From positions 1 to 9,925 of the forward strand of contig CAYSHT010000080.1 of NCBI GenBank assembly GCA_964430915.1: a stretch of DNA of 9,925 nt, in the 5' to 3' direction. This document shows positions 1 through 4,984 of the stretch, in pieces. The stretch is from JAFGBH01 sp964430915 (GTDB taxonomy: Bacteria; Desulfobacterota; Syntrophia; Syntrophales; UBA2210). The notes beneath the pieces were generated by a model, which saw only the letters and a program-made list of their open reading frames with translations, ran no database searches and was not told the origin of the DNA. Within the stretch, counting starts at the first letter, position 1, and each line of letters starts with the position of its first letter. Made by a program: the position numbers and the translations under genes.

Positions 1-170
1 TTTCAGGAAGAAGATAGTAACGGGCAGGCATAACAAAACGGGACAGCGTAGGCAATTTCATCAACAACTGTTTTCTACACTGTCCCGATAATTTCTCGAA
101 GTCTAGTTTTTTCTATTCAAAGAACCTTTCACGATAGGGAGGAAACGTTTGCGCTTAAAAGGGAGCCTCC
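1..170. other. Left-edge segment without an assignable gene
   Basis: No recognisable gene. On the + strand a frame is open from base 2 to a TAA at 89-91 (29 residues, basic, no motif I recognise). It could be the 3' end of a gene entering from the left and convergent with rubrerythrin, but nothing supports that beyond openness. The segment also carries the imperfect inverted repeat at 39-87. I see no convincing terminator for the leftward rubrerythrin gene. Confidence 0.4.
39..87. repeat. Imperfect inverted repeat (13-bp arms, 12 paired)
   Basis: CGGGACAGCGTAG at 39-51 pairs with CTACACTGTCCCG at 75-87 with one mismatch and a 23-nt loop. It is not followed directly by a T-run, so it is not a clean intrinsic terminator. 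It may be a degenerate mobile-element end or an mRNA structure. No target-site duplication or transposase is visible in the window. Confidence 0.4.
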
Positions 171-707
171 TTAATAATTTCTTGCCAAAAGCTCGAAGTA
201 TGCCTTCGGGTGCTTGCAGACGGGACAGATCTCGGGGGCCTTCTTGCTTTCGAGAATGTACCCGCAGTTACGGCATTTCCAGAGGACCTTCTCACTTTTT
301 TCAAAGACGGTATTTTCCTCAAGGCTCTTGAGCAGTTGTTTATATCTCGCTTCGTGCTTCTTTTCCACTTCGGCGATACCCTCGAACATCCTGGCGATTT
401 CCTCGAAGCCCTCCTCTCGGGCCTCATTTGCCATGGTGGGATACATCTCCGTCCACTCGTAATATTCGCCCGACGCCGCGTCCTTCAGGTTTTCAATAGA
501 GGTCCCGATTCCATTCAGCTGTTTGAAGTGAAGCTTGGCATGTTCCTTCTCGTTTTCGGCGGTTTCGAGAAAGATTGCCGCTAACTGCTCGTATCCTTCC
601 TTTTTTGCTGTCGATGCATAATAGGTATACTTGGTTCTCGCCTTTGCCTCTCCCGCAAAGGCCTCCCACAGATTCGCCTCGGTTTTCGTTCCCTTGATAT
701 CTTTCAT
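171..707 (-). CDS. rbr: Rubrerythrin (classical, C-terminal rubredoxin domain)
   Basis: A 178-residue cytoplasmic non-haem iron peroxidase that reduces H2O2 to water with electrons from rubredoxin or NADH-linked reductases. The N-terminal diiron four-helix domain shows the expected ligand set: E20, E53/H56 (EKEH), E84/E87 in EWTEMYP (one short loop less than D. vulgaris numbering), and E115/H118 (EKKH). The C-terminal rubredoxin domain has C145-x2-C148 and C161-x2-C164 for a mononuclear Fe(Cys)4 site. Length and domain order are typical of the family. A G-rich stretch lies about 10 bases before the ATG, a mediocre ribosome-binding site. It is transcribed away from the rest of the cluster, divergently from fprA, and shares with it the palindrome at 823-839, which suggests co-regulation by a peroxide- or iron-sensing Fur-family protein (inference). 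Confidence 0.95.
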   Translation of the reverse strand: MKDIKGTKTEANLWEAFAGEAKARTKYTYYASTAKKEGYEQLAAIFLETAENEKEHAKLHFKQLNGIGTSIENLKDAASGEYYEWTEMYPTMANEAREEGFEEIARMFEGIAEVEKKHEARYKQLLKSLEENTVFEKSEKVLWKCRNCGYILESKKAPEICPVCKHPKAYFELLARNY

Positions 708-808
708 CGTTTTCAGCGCCCCCTGTTCTTTTTCTGTTTTGAAAGTATTATACAGACGATGGGTATTCGTTACAACAGAAAAGCTTCTCTGATTCCGACG
801 TAATGTAT

Positions 809-836
809 TTGACTTATTTGCAATTAATATTATATT
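809..836 (+). promoter_or_regulatory. Putative sigma70 promoter towards fprA
   Basis: TTGACT at 809-814 (5 of 6 to the -35 consensus), a 16-base spacer, then TATATT at 831-836 (5 of 6 to the -10 consensus). The -10 lies inside the palindrome, so a dimeric repressor bound there would occlude it. The predicted transcript would start near 843 and carry a leader of about 325 nt before fprA. Confidence 0.45.
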
Positions 837-839
837 AAT
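823..839. promoter_or_regulatory. PerR/Fur-type operator candidate (perfect 8-1-8 palindrome)
   Basis: ATTAATATTATATTAAT is a perfect inverted repeat of 8 bases around one central T. Its core TTAATAT-T-ATATTAA has the 7-1-7 geometry of Fur-family boxes (PerR consensus TTATAATNATTATAA), although the half-site sequence is not identical to it. It lies between two genes typical of PerR regulons in anaerobes and covers -10 elements on both strands. No perR or fur gene is in the window, so the regulator is inferred. AT-rich palindromes can also arise by chance. Confidence 0.45.
829..834 (-). promoter_or_regulatory. Putative -10 element for rbr (minus strand)
   Basis: On the minus strand, 834 down to 829 reads TATAAT, a perfect -10. 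The region expected to hold the -35 (plus-strand 852-857) matches only weakly. It lies inside the same palindrome as the + strand -10, giving back-to-back promoters under one operator. Confidence 0.3.
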
Positions 840-1055
840 AGTGAATCCAGTTGTTGCCTGAGGCTGGGAAGAAAAAAGGAGTTATAGGGAAGATATAGGT
901 ATCGAAAAAACAGAATATAGACATTCAACTTATACATAGGTCTCGTTGTGACCACATGGATTTCGGCCTCATTCTGCAGAGATATATTAGTTTGAAAGAT
1001 ATTACCTGATCTTATTAACTATCGTCTCATGGAGGTGTGGTAGCTCAATAACTAA

Positions 1056-1093
1056 ACCCCGTTCTTGCACAAGATACGGGGTCTTCTTTTTCT
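1056..1093 (+). terminator. Intrinsic-terminator-like hairpin in the fprA leader (possible attenuator)
   Basis: ACCCCGT at 1056-1062 pairs with ACGGGGT at 1076-1082. Inside, TCTT (1063-1066) pairs with AAGA (1071-1074) around GCAC, leaving one bulged T at 1075. The pyrimidine tail CTTCTTTTTCT follows at 1083-1093. It sits 76 bases before the fprA start with no gene immediately upstream on this strand. It could end a short leader RNA or small RNA, or regulate read-through into fprA. I found no obvious competing anti-terminator helix. Confidence 0.5.
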
Positions 1094-1168
1094 CGGAGTG
1101 TTTCGGTGCTTTTGTTCTGATGAAGTGGTGCTTTTGCAAACGGGAAAGCAGGGGAGGGAAGAGCGAAA

Positions 1169-2182
1169 ATGGCGGGCGTTTATAAGGCAGTCAAAATCAG
1201 TGACAAGGTCTATTGGGTCGGGGCAATTGACTGGGTCATTAGAGATTTCCATGGATATACCACGAAGAGGGGGAGCACCTACAATGCATATCTCATTCTC
1301 GCCGACAAGGCTACCCTCATTGACACGGTCAAGGCCCCCTTCAAAGACGAGATGCTCTCCCGCATCTCATCAGTTATCGAACCGGAAAAAATAGATTATA
1401 TTGTCTCCAATCACTCGGAGATGGACCACTCCGGGTCCCTGAAGGCAGTTATCAGTGAGATTAGTCCTGAGAAGGTCTTCGCATCCGAAATGGGGACAAA
1501 GGCCCTGAAGGAACACTTCGGCCTGGAGGGAATACTCCCCCTGAAAAGCGGTGAAAAACTGAGCCTGGGTAATATGGAGCTTACCTTTCTGGAAACGCGC
1601 ATGCTTCACTGGCCGGACAGCATGTTCAGTTACCTNNNNNNNNNNNNNNNNNNNNNNNNNNNNNNNNNNNNNNNNNNNNNNNNNNNNNNNNNNNNNNNNN
1701 NNNNNNNNNNNNNNNNNNNNNNNNNNNNNNNNNNNGTCGTTCTTTTCGATACCATGTGGCATAGCACGGAGATGATGGCGAGGGCGATCGAGGAGGGTCT
1801 TGTCGCGGGCGGTGCTCGTGTCAAGGTTATGTCCATGGCGTCGTCGCACCGGAGCGATGTGGCCTACGAACTGCTCGATGCGGGGGGGCTGATCGCCGGT
1901 TCTCCCACACTGAATAACAACATATTTCCCACCATGGCCGATGTGCTGACCTATCTGAAGGGTTTGAGACCGGCAAACCTCATCGGTGCTGCCTTCGCTT
2001 CCTATGGATGGGGGGGTGAATCGGCGGCCCAGCTCAATGCCATACTTTCGGAAATGAAGGTGGAACTCGTGTCTGAACCTCTCAAGGTGAAATACGTGCC
2101 GAATGATGAGGCTCTTTCACGCTGTTTTGATCTTGGAGAAAACATAGCGAAGAAGCTCAAGGAGGCGGTAAAAAATGGATAA
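1169..2182 (+). CDS. fprA: A-type flavoprotein / flavodiiron protein FprA, interrupted by an assembly gap
   Basis: Cytoplasmic oxygen or nitric-oxide reductase: a metallo-beta-lactamase-fold diiron domain fused to a flavodoxin domain that carries FMN. The visible N-terminal part contains the diiron motif H82-S-E84-M-D86-H87 and H147 in LHWPDSMF. After the gap the flavodoxin domain begins VVLFDTMWHSTEMMA, with the FMN phosphate-binding T/S loop, and continues through SPTLNNNIFP and YGWGGESA. The 100 N from 1636 interrupt it. Relatives of about 400 residues have roughly 95 residues there, including two further metal ligands, so the gap is under-sized. The frame is kept across the N run. GGGGAGGG at 1151-1158 is a good ribosome-binding site for ATG 1169. 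The stop overlaps the start of hrb by 8 bases, matching the known FprA-Hrb electron-transfer partnership. Confidence 0.93.
   Translation: MAGVYKAVKISDKVYWVGAIDWVIRDFHGYTTKRGSTYNAYLILADKATLIDTVKAPFKDEMLSRISSVIEPEKIDYIVSNHSEMDHSGSLKAVISEISPEKVFASEMGTKALKEHFGLEGILPLKSGEKLSLGNMELTFLETRMLHWPDSMFSYXXXXXXXXXXXXXXXXXXXXXXXXXXXXXXXXXXVVLFDTMWHSTEMMARAIEEGLVAGGARVKVMSMASSHRSDVAYELLDAGGLIAGSPTLNNNIFPTMADVLTYLKGLRPANLIGAAFASYGWGGESAAQLNAILSEMKVELVSEPLKVKYVPNDEALSRCFDLGENIAKKLKEAVKNG
1636..1735. other. Assembly gap (100 N) inside fprA
   Basis: Exactly 100 unknown bases, the conventional placeholder for a gap of unknown size. The flanks do not overlap. From the family's usual length the missing sequence should be near 285 bases and must be congruent to 1 modulo 3 if the gene is intact. 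Confidence 0.97.
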
Positions 2183-2885
2183 TAAGGCGCTCAGGGATAT
2201 CAGCTACGGTCTTTATCTCGTGACTTCGGTATCGGGTGATAAGGTGAACGGTCAGATTGCTAATACGGTATTTCAGGTATGTTCGGAAACGCCAAAGATA
2301 GCAATAAGCATCAATAAGGATAACCTCACCCATGAATATATAAAAAAGAGCGGAGTAGTTGCCATTTCGGTACTTGAGGAAGATACCCCGATGACCTTTA
2401 TTGGTAATTTCGGCTTCAAATCGGGAAAGGATATCGACAAGTTTTCGCAGGTGAAATATGAAAAGGGGCAGACGGGAGCTCCAATCGTATCGGATAATAC
2501 CCTCTCTTACATCGAAGGCAAGATAGTGGACTCTACCGATGTAGGTTCGCATACACTTTTTGTTGTCGAGGTGGTGGATGCGAAGGTTGTGAAAGAGGGC
2601 GTGCCGATGACCTATGATTATTATCACACAGTCAAAAAGGGCAAATCGCCGAAGAACGCGCCGACCTATATCGATGAAAAGGAAGCAGAAAAAGAACCGG
2701 AGAAACCAGAGAAGGAGGAAATGAACATGAAAAGCTATGTCTGTACGATTTGTGGCTATATTTACGATCCTGCAAAGGGAGATTCAGAGGGCGGAATAGC
2801 TGCGGGGACGGCATTCGAGAATCTACCGGAAGACTGGACATGTCCAGTATGCGGTGCCGGGAAGGATGAATTTGAACCGGAGTAG
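2175..2885 (+). CDS. hrb: High-molecular-weight rubredoxin (flavin reductase-rubredoxin fusion)
   Basis: A 236-residue NAD(P)H:acceptor protein that feeds electrons to FprA. Residues about 1-150 are an FMN-binding flavin reductase split-barrel domain (start ALRDISYGLYLVTS, then NGQIANTVFQV and FIGNFGFKSG). A charged Lys/Glu linker at about 155-184 follows. Residues 185-236 are a complete rubredoxin with C190-x2-C193-G-Y and C223-P-x-C226-G. The architecture equals the Moorella thermoacetica Hrb type, known as a partner of FprA. GGAGG at 2161-2165, inside the end of fprA, is well spaced from ATG 2175, and the 8-base overlap indicates translational coupling. The linker DNA also encodes a perfect Shine-Dalgarno site and ATG just before the rubredoxin domain, described as a separate entry. 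Confidence 0.94.
   Translation: MDNKALRDISYGLYLVTSVSGDKVNGQIANTVFQVCSETPKIAISINKDNLTHEYIKKSGVVAISVLEEDTPMTFIGNFGFKSGKDIDKFSQVKYEKGQTGAPIVSDNTLSYIEGKIVDSTDVGSHTLFVVEVVDAKVVKEGVPMTYDYYHTVKKGKSPKNAPTYIDEKEAEKEPEKPEKEEMNMKSYVCTICGYIYDPAKGDSEGGIAAGTAFENLPEDWTCPVCGAGKDEFEPE
2712..2885 (+). promoter_or_regulatory. Internal ribosome-binding site and possible free rubredoxin start within hrb
   Basis: AAGGAGG at 2712-2718 stands 8 bases before an in-frame ATG at 2727. Translation from it gives a 52-residue protein, MKSYVCTICGYIYDP..., which is exactly a normal free-standing rubredoxin from its usual first residue. A second ATG at 2721 is too close to the site. The same bases encode Lys-Glu-Glu of the fusion linker. 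Either it is a working second start producing free rubredoxin as well as Hrb, or a relic of the separate gene before fusion. No expression evidence is available from sequence. Confidence 0.5.
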
Positions 2886-2902
2886 ATCAACATTACCAAC
2901 GC

Positions 2903-2957
2903 CCTTTTGTGACACGGCTTGATCGTTACATTTTAGTAATTTCAGGGGGTGCGCAAA
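2903..2957 (+). repeat. 55-bp sequence abutting gap, copy 1
   Basis: These 55 bases (starting CCTTTTGTGACACGG, ending GGGGTGCGCAAA) end exactly where the N run starts and are identical to 3058-3112, which begins exactly where the N run ends. This is the signature of two contig ends sharing a fixed-length overlap, not a natural repeat. Confidence 0.9.
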
Positions 2958-3057
2958 NNNNNNNNNNNNNNNNNNNNNNNNNNNNNNNNNNNNNNNNNNN
3001 NNNNNNNNNNNNNNNNNNNNNNNNNNNNNNNNNNNNNNNNNNNNNNNNNNNNNNNNN
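2958..3057. other. Assembly gap (100 N), probably spurious
   Basis: A 100-N placeholder bounded on both sides by the same 55-base sequence. The contigs most likely overlap by those bases and should be merged, giving no missing sequence. A genuine repeat-induced gap remains possible. Confidence 0.85.
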
Positions 3058-3112
3058 CCTTTTGTGACACGGCTTGATCGTTACATTTTAGTAATTTCAG
3101 GGGGTGCGCAAA
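3058..3112 (+). repeat. 55-bp sequence abutting gap, copy 2
   Basis: Identical to 2903-2957 and starting at the first base after the N run. After this copy the sequence continues uniquely with TTTCGCGAATTATGG towards rbr2. Confidence 0.9.
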
Positions 3113-3155
3113 TTTCGCGAATTATGGAGAGAAGTCGAAACTACGAGTTGCCATG

Positions 3156-3205
3156 AATTGAACAGCGAGCGCATTCCCCGCAACTTGTTGCGAGGAGCTT
3201 CAATT
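3156..3205 (+). repeat. Nested inverted repeat / stem-loop upstream of rbr2
   Basis: An outer stem AATTGAA (3156-3162) pairs with TTCAATT (3199-3205). Inside it CGCAAC (3179-3184) and GTTGCG (3187-3192) form a hairpin, with CC (3176-3177) and GG (3194-3195) able to extend it past one mismatch. The right flank GGAGCTTCA (3194-3202) also follows the hairpin at 7024-7054, and both have CCCCGC on the left arm. It may be a short dispersed palindromic element or a 5'-UTR structure of rbr2. Confidence 0.5.
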
Positions 3206-3214
3206 TAAGGAAGA

Positions 3215-3727
3215 ATGAGCGAGGGATATATGGATGACAGGATAAAGGATGCGATACACAAAGCGTATACGGGAGAATCAAAGGCGGCCTTGAGACTGAA
3301 GGTCTTTTCAGAAAAGGCAAGGGATGAAGGGTATACTCAAATCGGAAAGCTCTTTGATGTGATCGCCTTTTCCGAAGAGATTCACGGGAAAAGGGCCCTT
3401 AAGCTCCTGAAAGAAATCAAAGGGACGGAAGAGAACCTCGCCGAGAGTTTCGAGTCTGAGACAAAGGTTGCCGGTGTTGCCTACAATGAATTCGTAAAGA
3501 TTGCCGAGGAGGCAGGGGATAGGGCATCGTCCATGTATTTCAGCCAGTCCAGTGACGTGGAAGATATCCATGCGAAGCTCTATAAAGAGGCGATGGATCA
3601 TGTCCTCGAAGAGAGAGAAACGATATATTATGTATGCACCGTATGTGGGTATGTGTCCGACGGGGTATTACCCGAGGAATGCCCCATATGCGGTGTGAAG
3701 AAGGACAAGTTTGTAAGTTTTGAATAG
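3215..3727 (+). CDS. Rubrerythrin-family protein 2 (variant diiron site)
   Basis: A 170-residue rubrerythrin-like protein, probably a cytoplasmic peroxide-reducing enzyme. The N-terminal ferritin-like domain has E21 (TGES), E54/H57 (EEIH) and E116/H119 (EDIH). The C-terminal rubredoxin domain has C141-x2-C144-G-Y and C156-P-x-C159-G. By eye, the segment matching the classical E-x2-E-M-Y motif reads V85-A-G-V88-A-Y90, so two glutamate ligands seem absent, though E80/E82 just upstream might substitute. It is quite divergent from the rubrerythrin at 171-707, so not a recent duplicate. The start is uncertain: ATG 3215 has AAGGA only 3 bases before it, while the in-frame ATG 3230 has GAGGG 4 bases before it. 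I keep 3215 because it puts E21 near the canonical position. The stop is 22 bases before the peroxiredoxin start, so they are likely co-transcribed. Confidence 0.88.
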   Translation: MSEGYMDDRIKDAIHKAYTGESKAALRLKVFSEKARDEGYTQIGKLFDVIAFSEEIHGKRALKLLKEIKGTEENLAESFESETKVAGVAYNEFVKIAEEAGDRASSMYFSQSSDVEDIHAKLYKEAMDHVLEERETIYYVCTVCGYVSDGVLPEECPICGVKKDKFVSFE

Positions 3728-3749
3728 CTTCGTAAAGGGGGTGCAAGAC

Positions 3750-4460
3750 ATGGCTGAAAAGGGCGTTGGCTGTGGAAGACCGACAGGTGCCGTCGTCGGT
3801 GAGCAGGTTCCCGAAAGGGATACCGGGGAAAAGGAAACGCATGAAAGGGGGGAAAAAGTCATGAGTTCGGTTAAAGTAGGTGGTAAAGCACCGGATTTCG
3901 AGGCCCCGGCCTATTATAAAGGGGAATTTACAACGGTGAAGCTCTCTGATCATCTGGGTAAATGGGTTATACTGTGTTTCTATCCGGGTGATTTTACCTT
4001 TGTCTGAGCGACGGAAGTATCGGCGGTCGCCGATAAATACAGTGAATTTCAGGAGCTGGGAGTGGATATTATTTCCGTCAGTGTTGACAGCCAGTTCGTC
4101 CACAAAGTGTGGAACGACGAAGAGCTTTCAAAAATGGTGGAGGGAGGGATTCCCTTCCCAATGGTTTCTGATGCCGGAGGTCATTTAGGACGGGCATACG
4201 GTGTCTATGACGAGGCGAGCGGAGTGAATTTCAGGGGGAGATTTATCATTGATCCTGATGGCGTGGTTCAGGCGATGGAGATGTTAACGCCGCCTGTTGG
4301 GAGAAAGGTTGAGGAATCGATCCGCCAGGTTAAGGCTTTCCAGCATGTCCGAAAGACAAAGGGTGCCGAGGCGATGCCCTCGGGATGGGAACCGGGAAAG
4401 CCGACGCTGAAACCGGGCCCCGAACTCGTGGGAAAGGTATGGAAAGTCTGGAAGCCTTAG
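3750..4460 (+). CDS. prxU: Selenocysteine-containing peroxiredoxin (in-frame TGA at 4005-4007)
   Basis: AhpC/Prx-family peroxidase reducing H2O2 or organic peroxides in the cytoplasm. Read through the TGA it gives 236 residues: PDFEAPAYYKGEFTTVKLSD, then FYPGDFTFV-U86-ATEVSAVA, where the peroxidatic residue is Cys in ordinary relatives (FTFVCPTE), followed by the core ISVSVDSQFVHKVW, FPMVSDAGG and R-G-R-FIIDPDG. Frame and homology continue unbroken on both sides. A perfect stem-loop at 4018-4035 fits a bacterial SECIS. The C-terminal site where 2-Cys relatives have a resolving Cys (VCPAGW) reads AMPSGW, so the enzyme looks 1-Sec, with only C8 and C76 as other cysteines. ATG 3750 has AAAGGGGG ahead. 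An alternative in-frame start at 3861 also has a G-rich site and begins nearer the core. The 37-residue extension with GCGRPTG probably belongs. A Cys-to-stop mutation is the main alternative. Confidence 0.88.
4018..4035 (+). promoter_or_regulatory. Bacterial SECIS element candidate
   Basis: TATCGGCGGTCGCCGATA is fully self-complementary around its centre: a 7-bp stem (TATCGGC/GCCGATA) with apex GGUC, or 8 bp if the G-C of the apex pairs. The stem starts 10 bases after the TGA, and GGU starts 17 bases after it. The E. coli fdhF SECIS (GGUUGCAGGUCUGCACC) also presents GGUC at its apex about 18 bases after UGA. The bulged U of fdhF is not evident here. The element lies within codons for VSAVADK. 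Confidence 0.8.
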
Positions 4461-4466
4461 AATACC

Positions 4467-4476
4467 GATTATAATC
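4467..4476. promoter_or_regulatory. Palindrome GATTATAATC before the ferritin-like gene
   Basis: A perfect 10-base palindrome containing TATAAT (4470-4475), in the 32-base spacer between the peroxiredoxin stop and the next start. It resembles half of a PerR/Fur box or a -10 element, but there is no matching -35 17 bases upstream. Possible weak internal promoter or operator; low certainty. Confidence 0.2.
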
Positions 4477-4492
4477 TGAGAAGGAGATGAAA

Positions 4493-4969
4493 ATGGCCAG
4501 TCAATTTGAGGCAAGTGATATTTTTGAGATTGCTATGAGAATCGAAGATAACGGAAGCAGTTTTTACCGATTTGCTGTCCAGATCGCGAAGGACGAGCAG
4601 ACAAAAGAGTTATTCATGACCCTGGCCGAGGAAGAGGACAAACACAAGGCCACCTTTAAAAATTTGCTCTCGAAGATAGAGACGCACTCCCCTCCGGAGA
4701 GTTATCCGGGGGAATACGGTGCCTATCTCCATCAATATGCCGATAACAACCTCATCTTTACAAAGGAGGTAATGGACGAAGAGCTTGCAAAGATCAAAGA
4801 TACGAAAGCGGCGCTCGATTTTGCAATCCGCCGGGAGCTTGATTCTATTCTCTACTATCAGGAGATAAAGGGCTTCGTATCCGCGAGCGAACATGCGGCG
4901 ATTGAGGAAATCATAAACGAGGAGAGGAAACACTTTCAGATGCTTTCAGAAATGAAAAAGTGTCTGTAA
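4493..4969 (+). CDS. Rubrerythrin-like diiron ferritin-family protein (no rubredoxin domain)
   Basis: A 158-residue four-helix-bundle protein with a complete set of candidate diiron ligands: E18 in RIEDNGSSFY, E48-x2-H51 (EDKH), E115 in RRELDSILYY, and E144-x2-H147 (ERKH). It lacks the Cys4 rubredoxin domain of true rubrerythrins, so it would depend on an outside electron donor or act as a ferroxidase-type iron or peroxide scavenger. The exact reaction is unknown. AAGGAG at 4481-4486 is 6 bases before ATG 4493, but it abuts ATG 4487, so I choose 4493 (MASQFEASD). It lies 32 bases after the peroxiredoxin stop and 54 before the ferritin. A single Cys is the penultimate residue. Confidence 0.88.
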   Translation: MASQFEASDIFEIAMRIEDNGSSFYRFAVQIAKDEQTKELFMTLAEEEDKHKATFKNLLSKIETHSPPESYPGEYGAYLHQYADNNLIFTKEVMDEELAKIKDTKAALDFAIRRELDSILYYQEIKGFVSASEHAAIEEIINEERKHFQMLSEMKKCL

Positions 4970-4984
4970 ATGTTTTCCTTCTTC

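Larger units (their letters stand above)
708..1168. other. Divergent intergenic control region between rbr and fprA
   Basis: A 461-base region with no credible coding sequence. It holds the 17-bp palindrome at 823-839, sigma70-like elements on both strands overlapping it, about 215 bases of AT-rich sequence with no assignable function, and a terminator-like hairpin at 1056-1093. A further weak TTGAAA (992-997)/TATTAA (1013-1018) pair has a 15-base spacer, too short to trust. Confidence 0.6.
2886..3214. other. hrb-rbr2 intergenic region containing an assembly gap
   Basis: A 329-base span of which 100 are N and 55 are duplicated. If the two 55-base copies are one contig overlap, the true spacer is only about 174 bases. 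No small gene is evident. It contains a single TTGTGA half-site, not a full Crp/Fnr/HcpR-type operator, and the structured segment at 3156-3205 directly before rbr2. No clear promoter was recognised. Confidence 0.5.

Noticed and set aside
155..584. Overlapping open frames on both strands across rubrerythrin
   Set aside because: Their translations lack family features, while the minus-strand frame at 171-707 is a complete rubrerythrin with all its metal ligands.
1031..1082. tRNA-like look of GGTAGCTCAATAAC with a downstream stem
   Set aside because: There is no anticodon arm, T-arm (GTTCAA) or acceptor pairing. The strong pairing present is the ACCCCGT/ACGGGGT hairpin followed by pyrimidines, which is terminator-like.
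3058..3075. Crp/Fnr/HcpR-type operator from TTGTGA in the hrb-rbr2 spacer
   Set aside because: Only one half-site is present; there is no TCACAA partner at the required spacing.
2903..3112. A genuine direct repeat or transposon target duplication around the second N run
   Set aside because: Both copies end flush with the N run and are identical over exactly 55 bases, which is typical of an unmerged assembly overlap. Real target duplications are much shorter.
3750..4460. Peroxiredoxin pseudogene or two separate small genes split by a stop codon
   Set aside because: The TGA replaces precisely the catalytic cysteine, the frame and homology are otherwise intact, and a SECIS-like hairpin follows. 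A random nonsense mutation would not be expected there with that structure.
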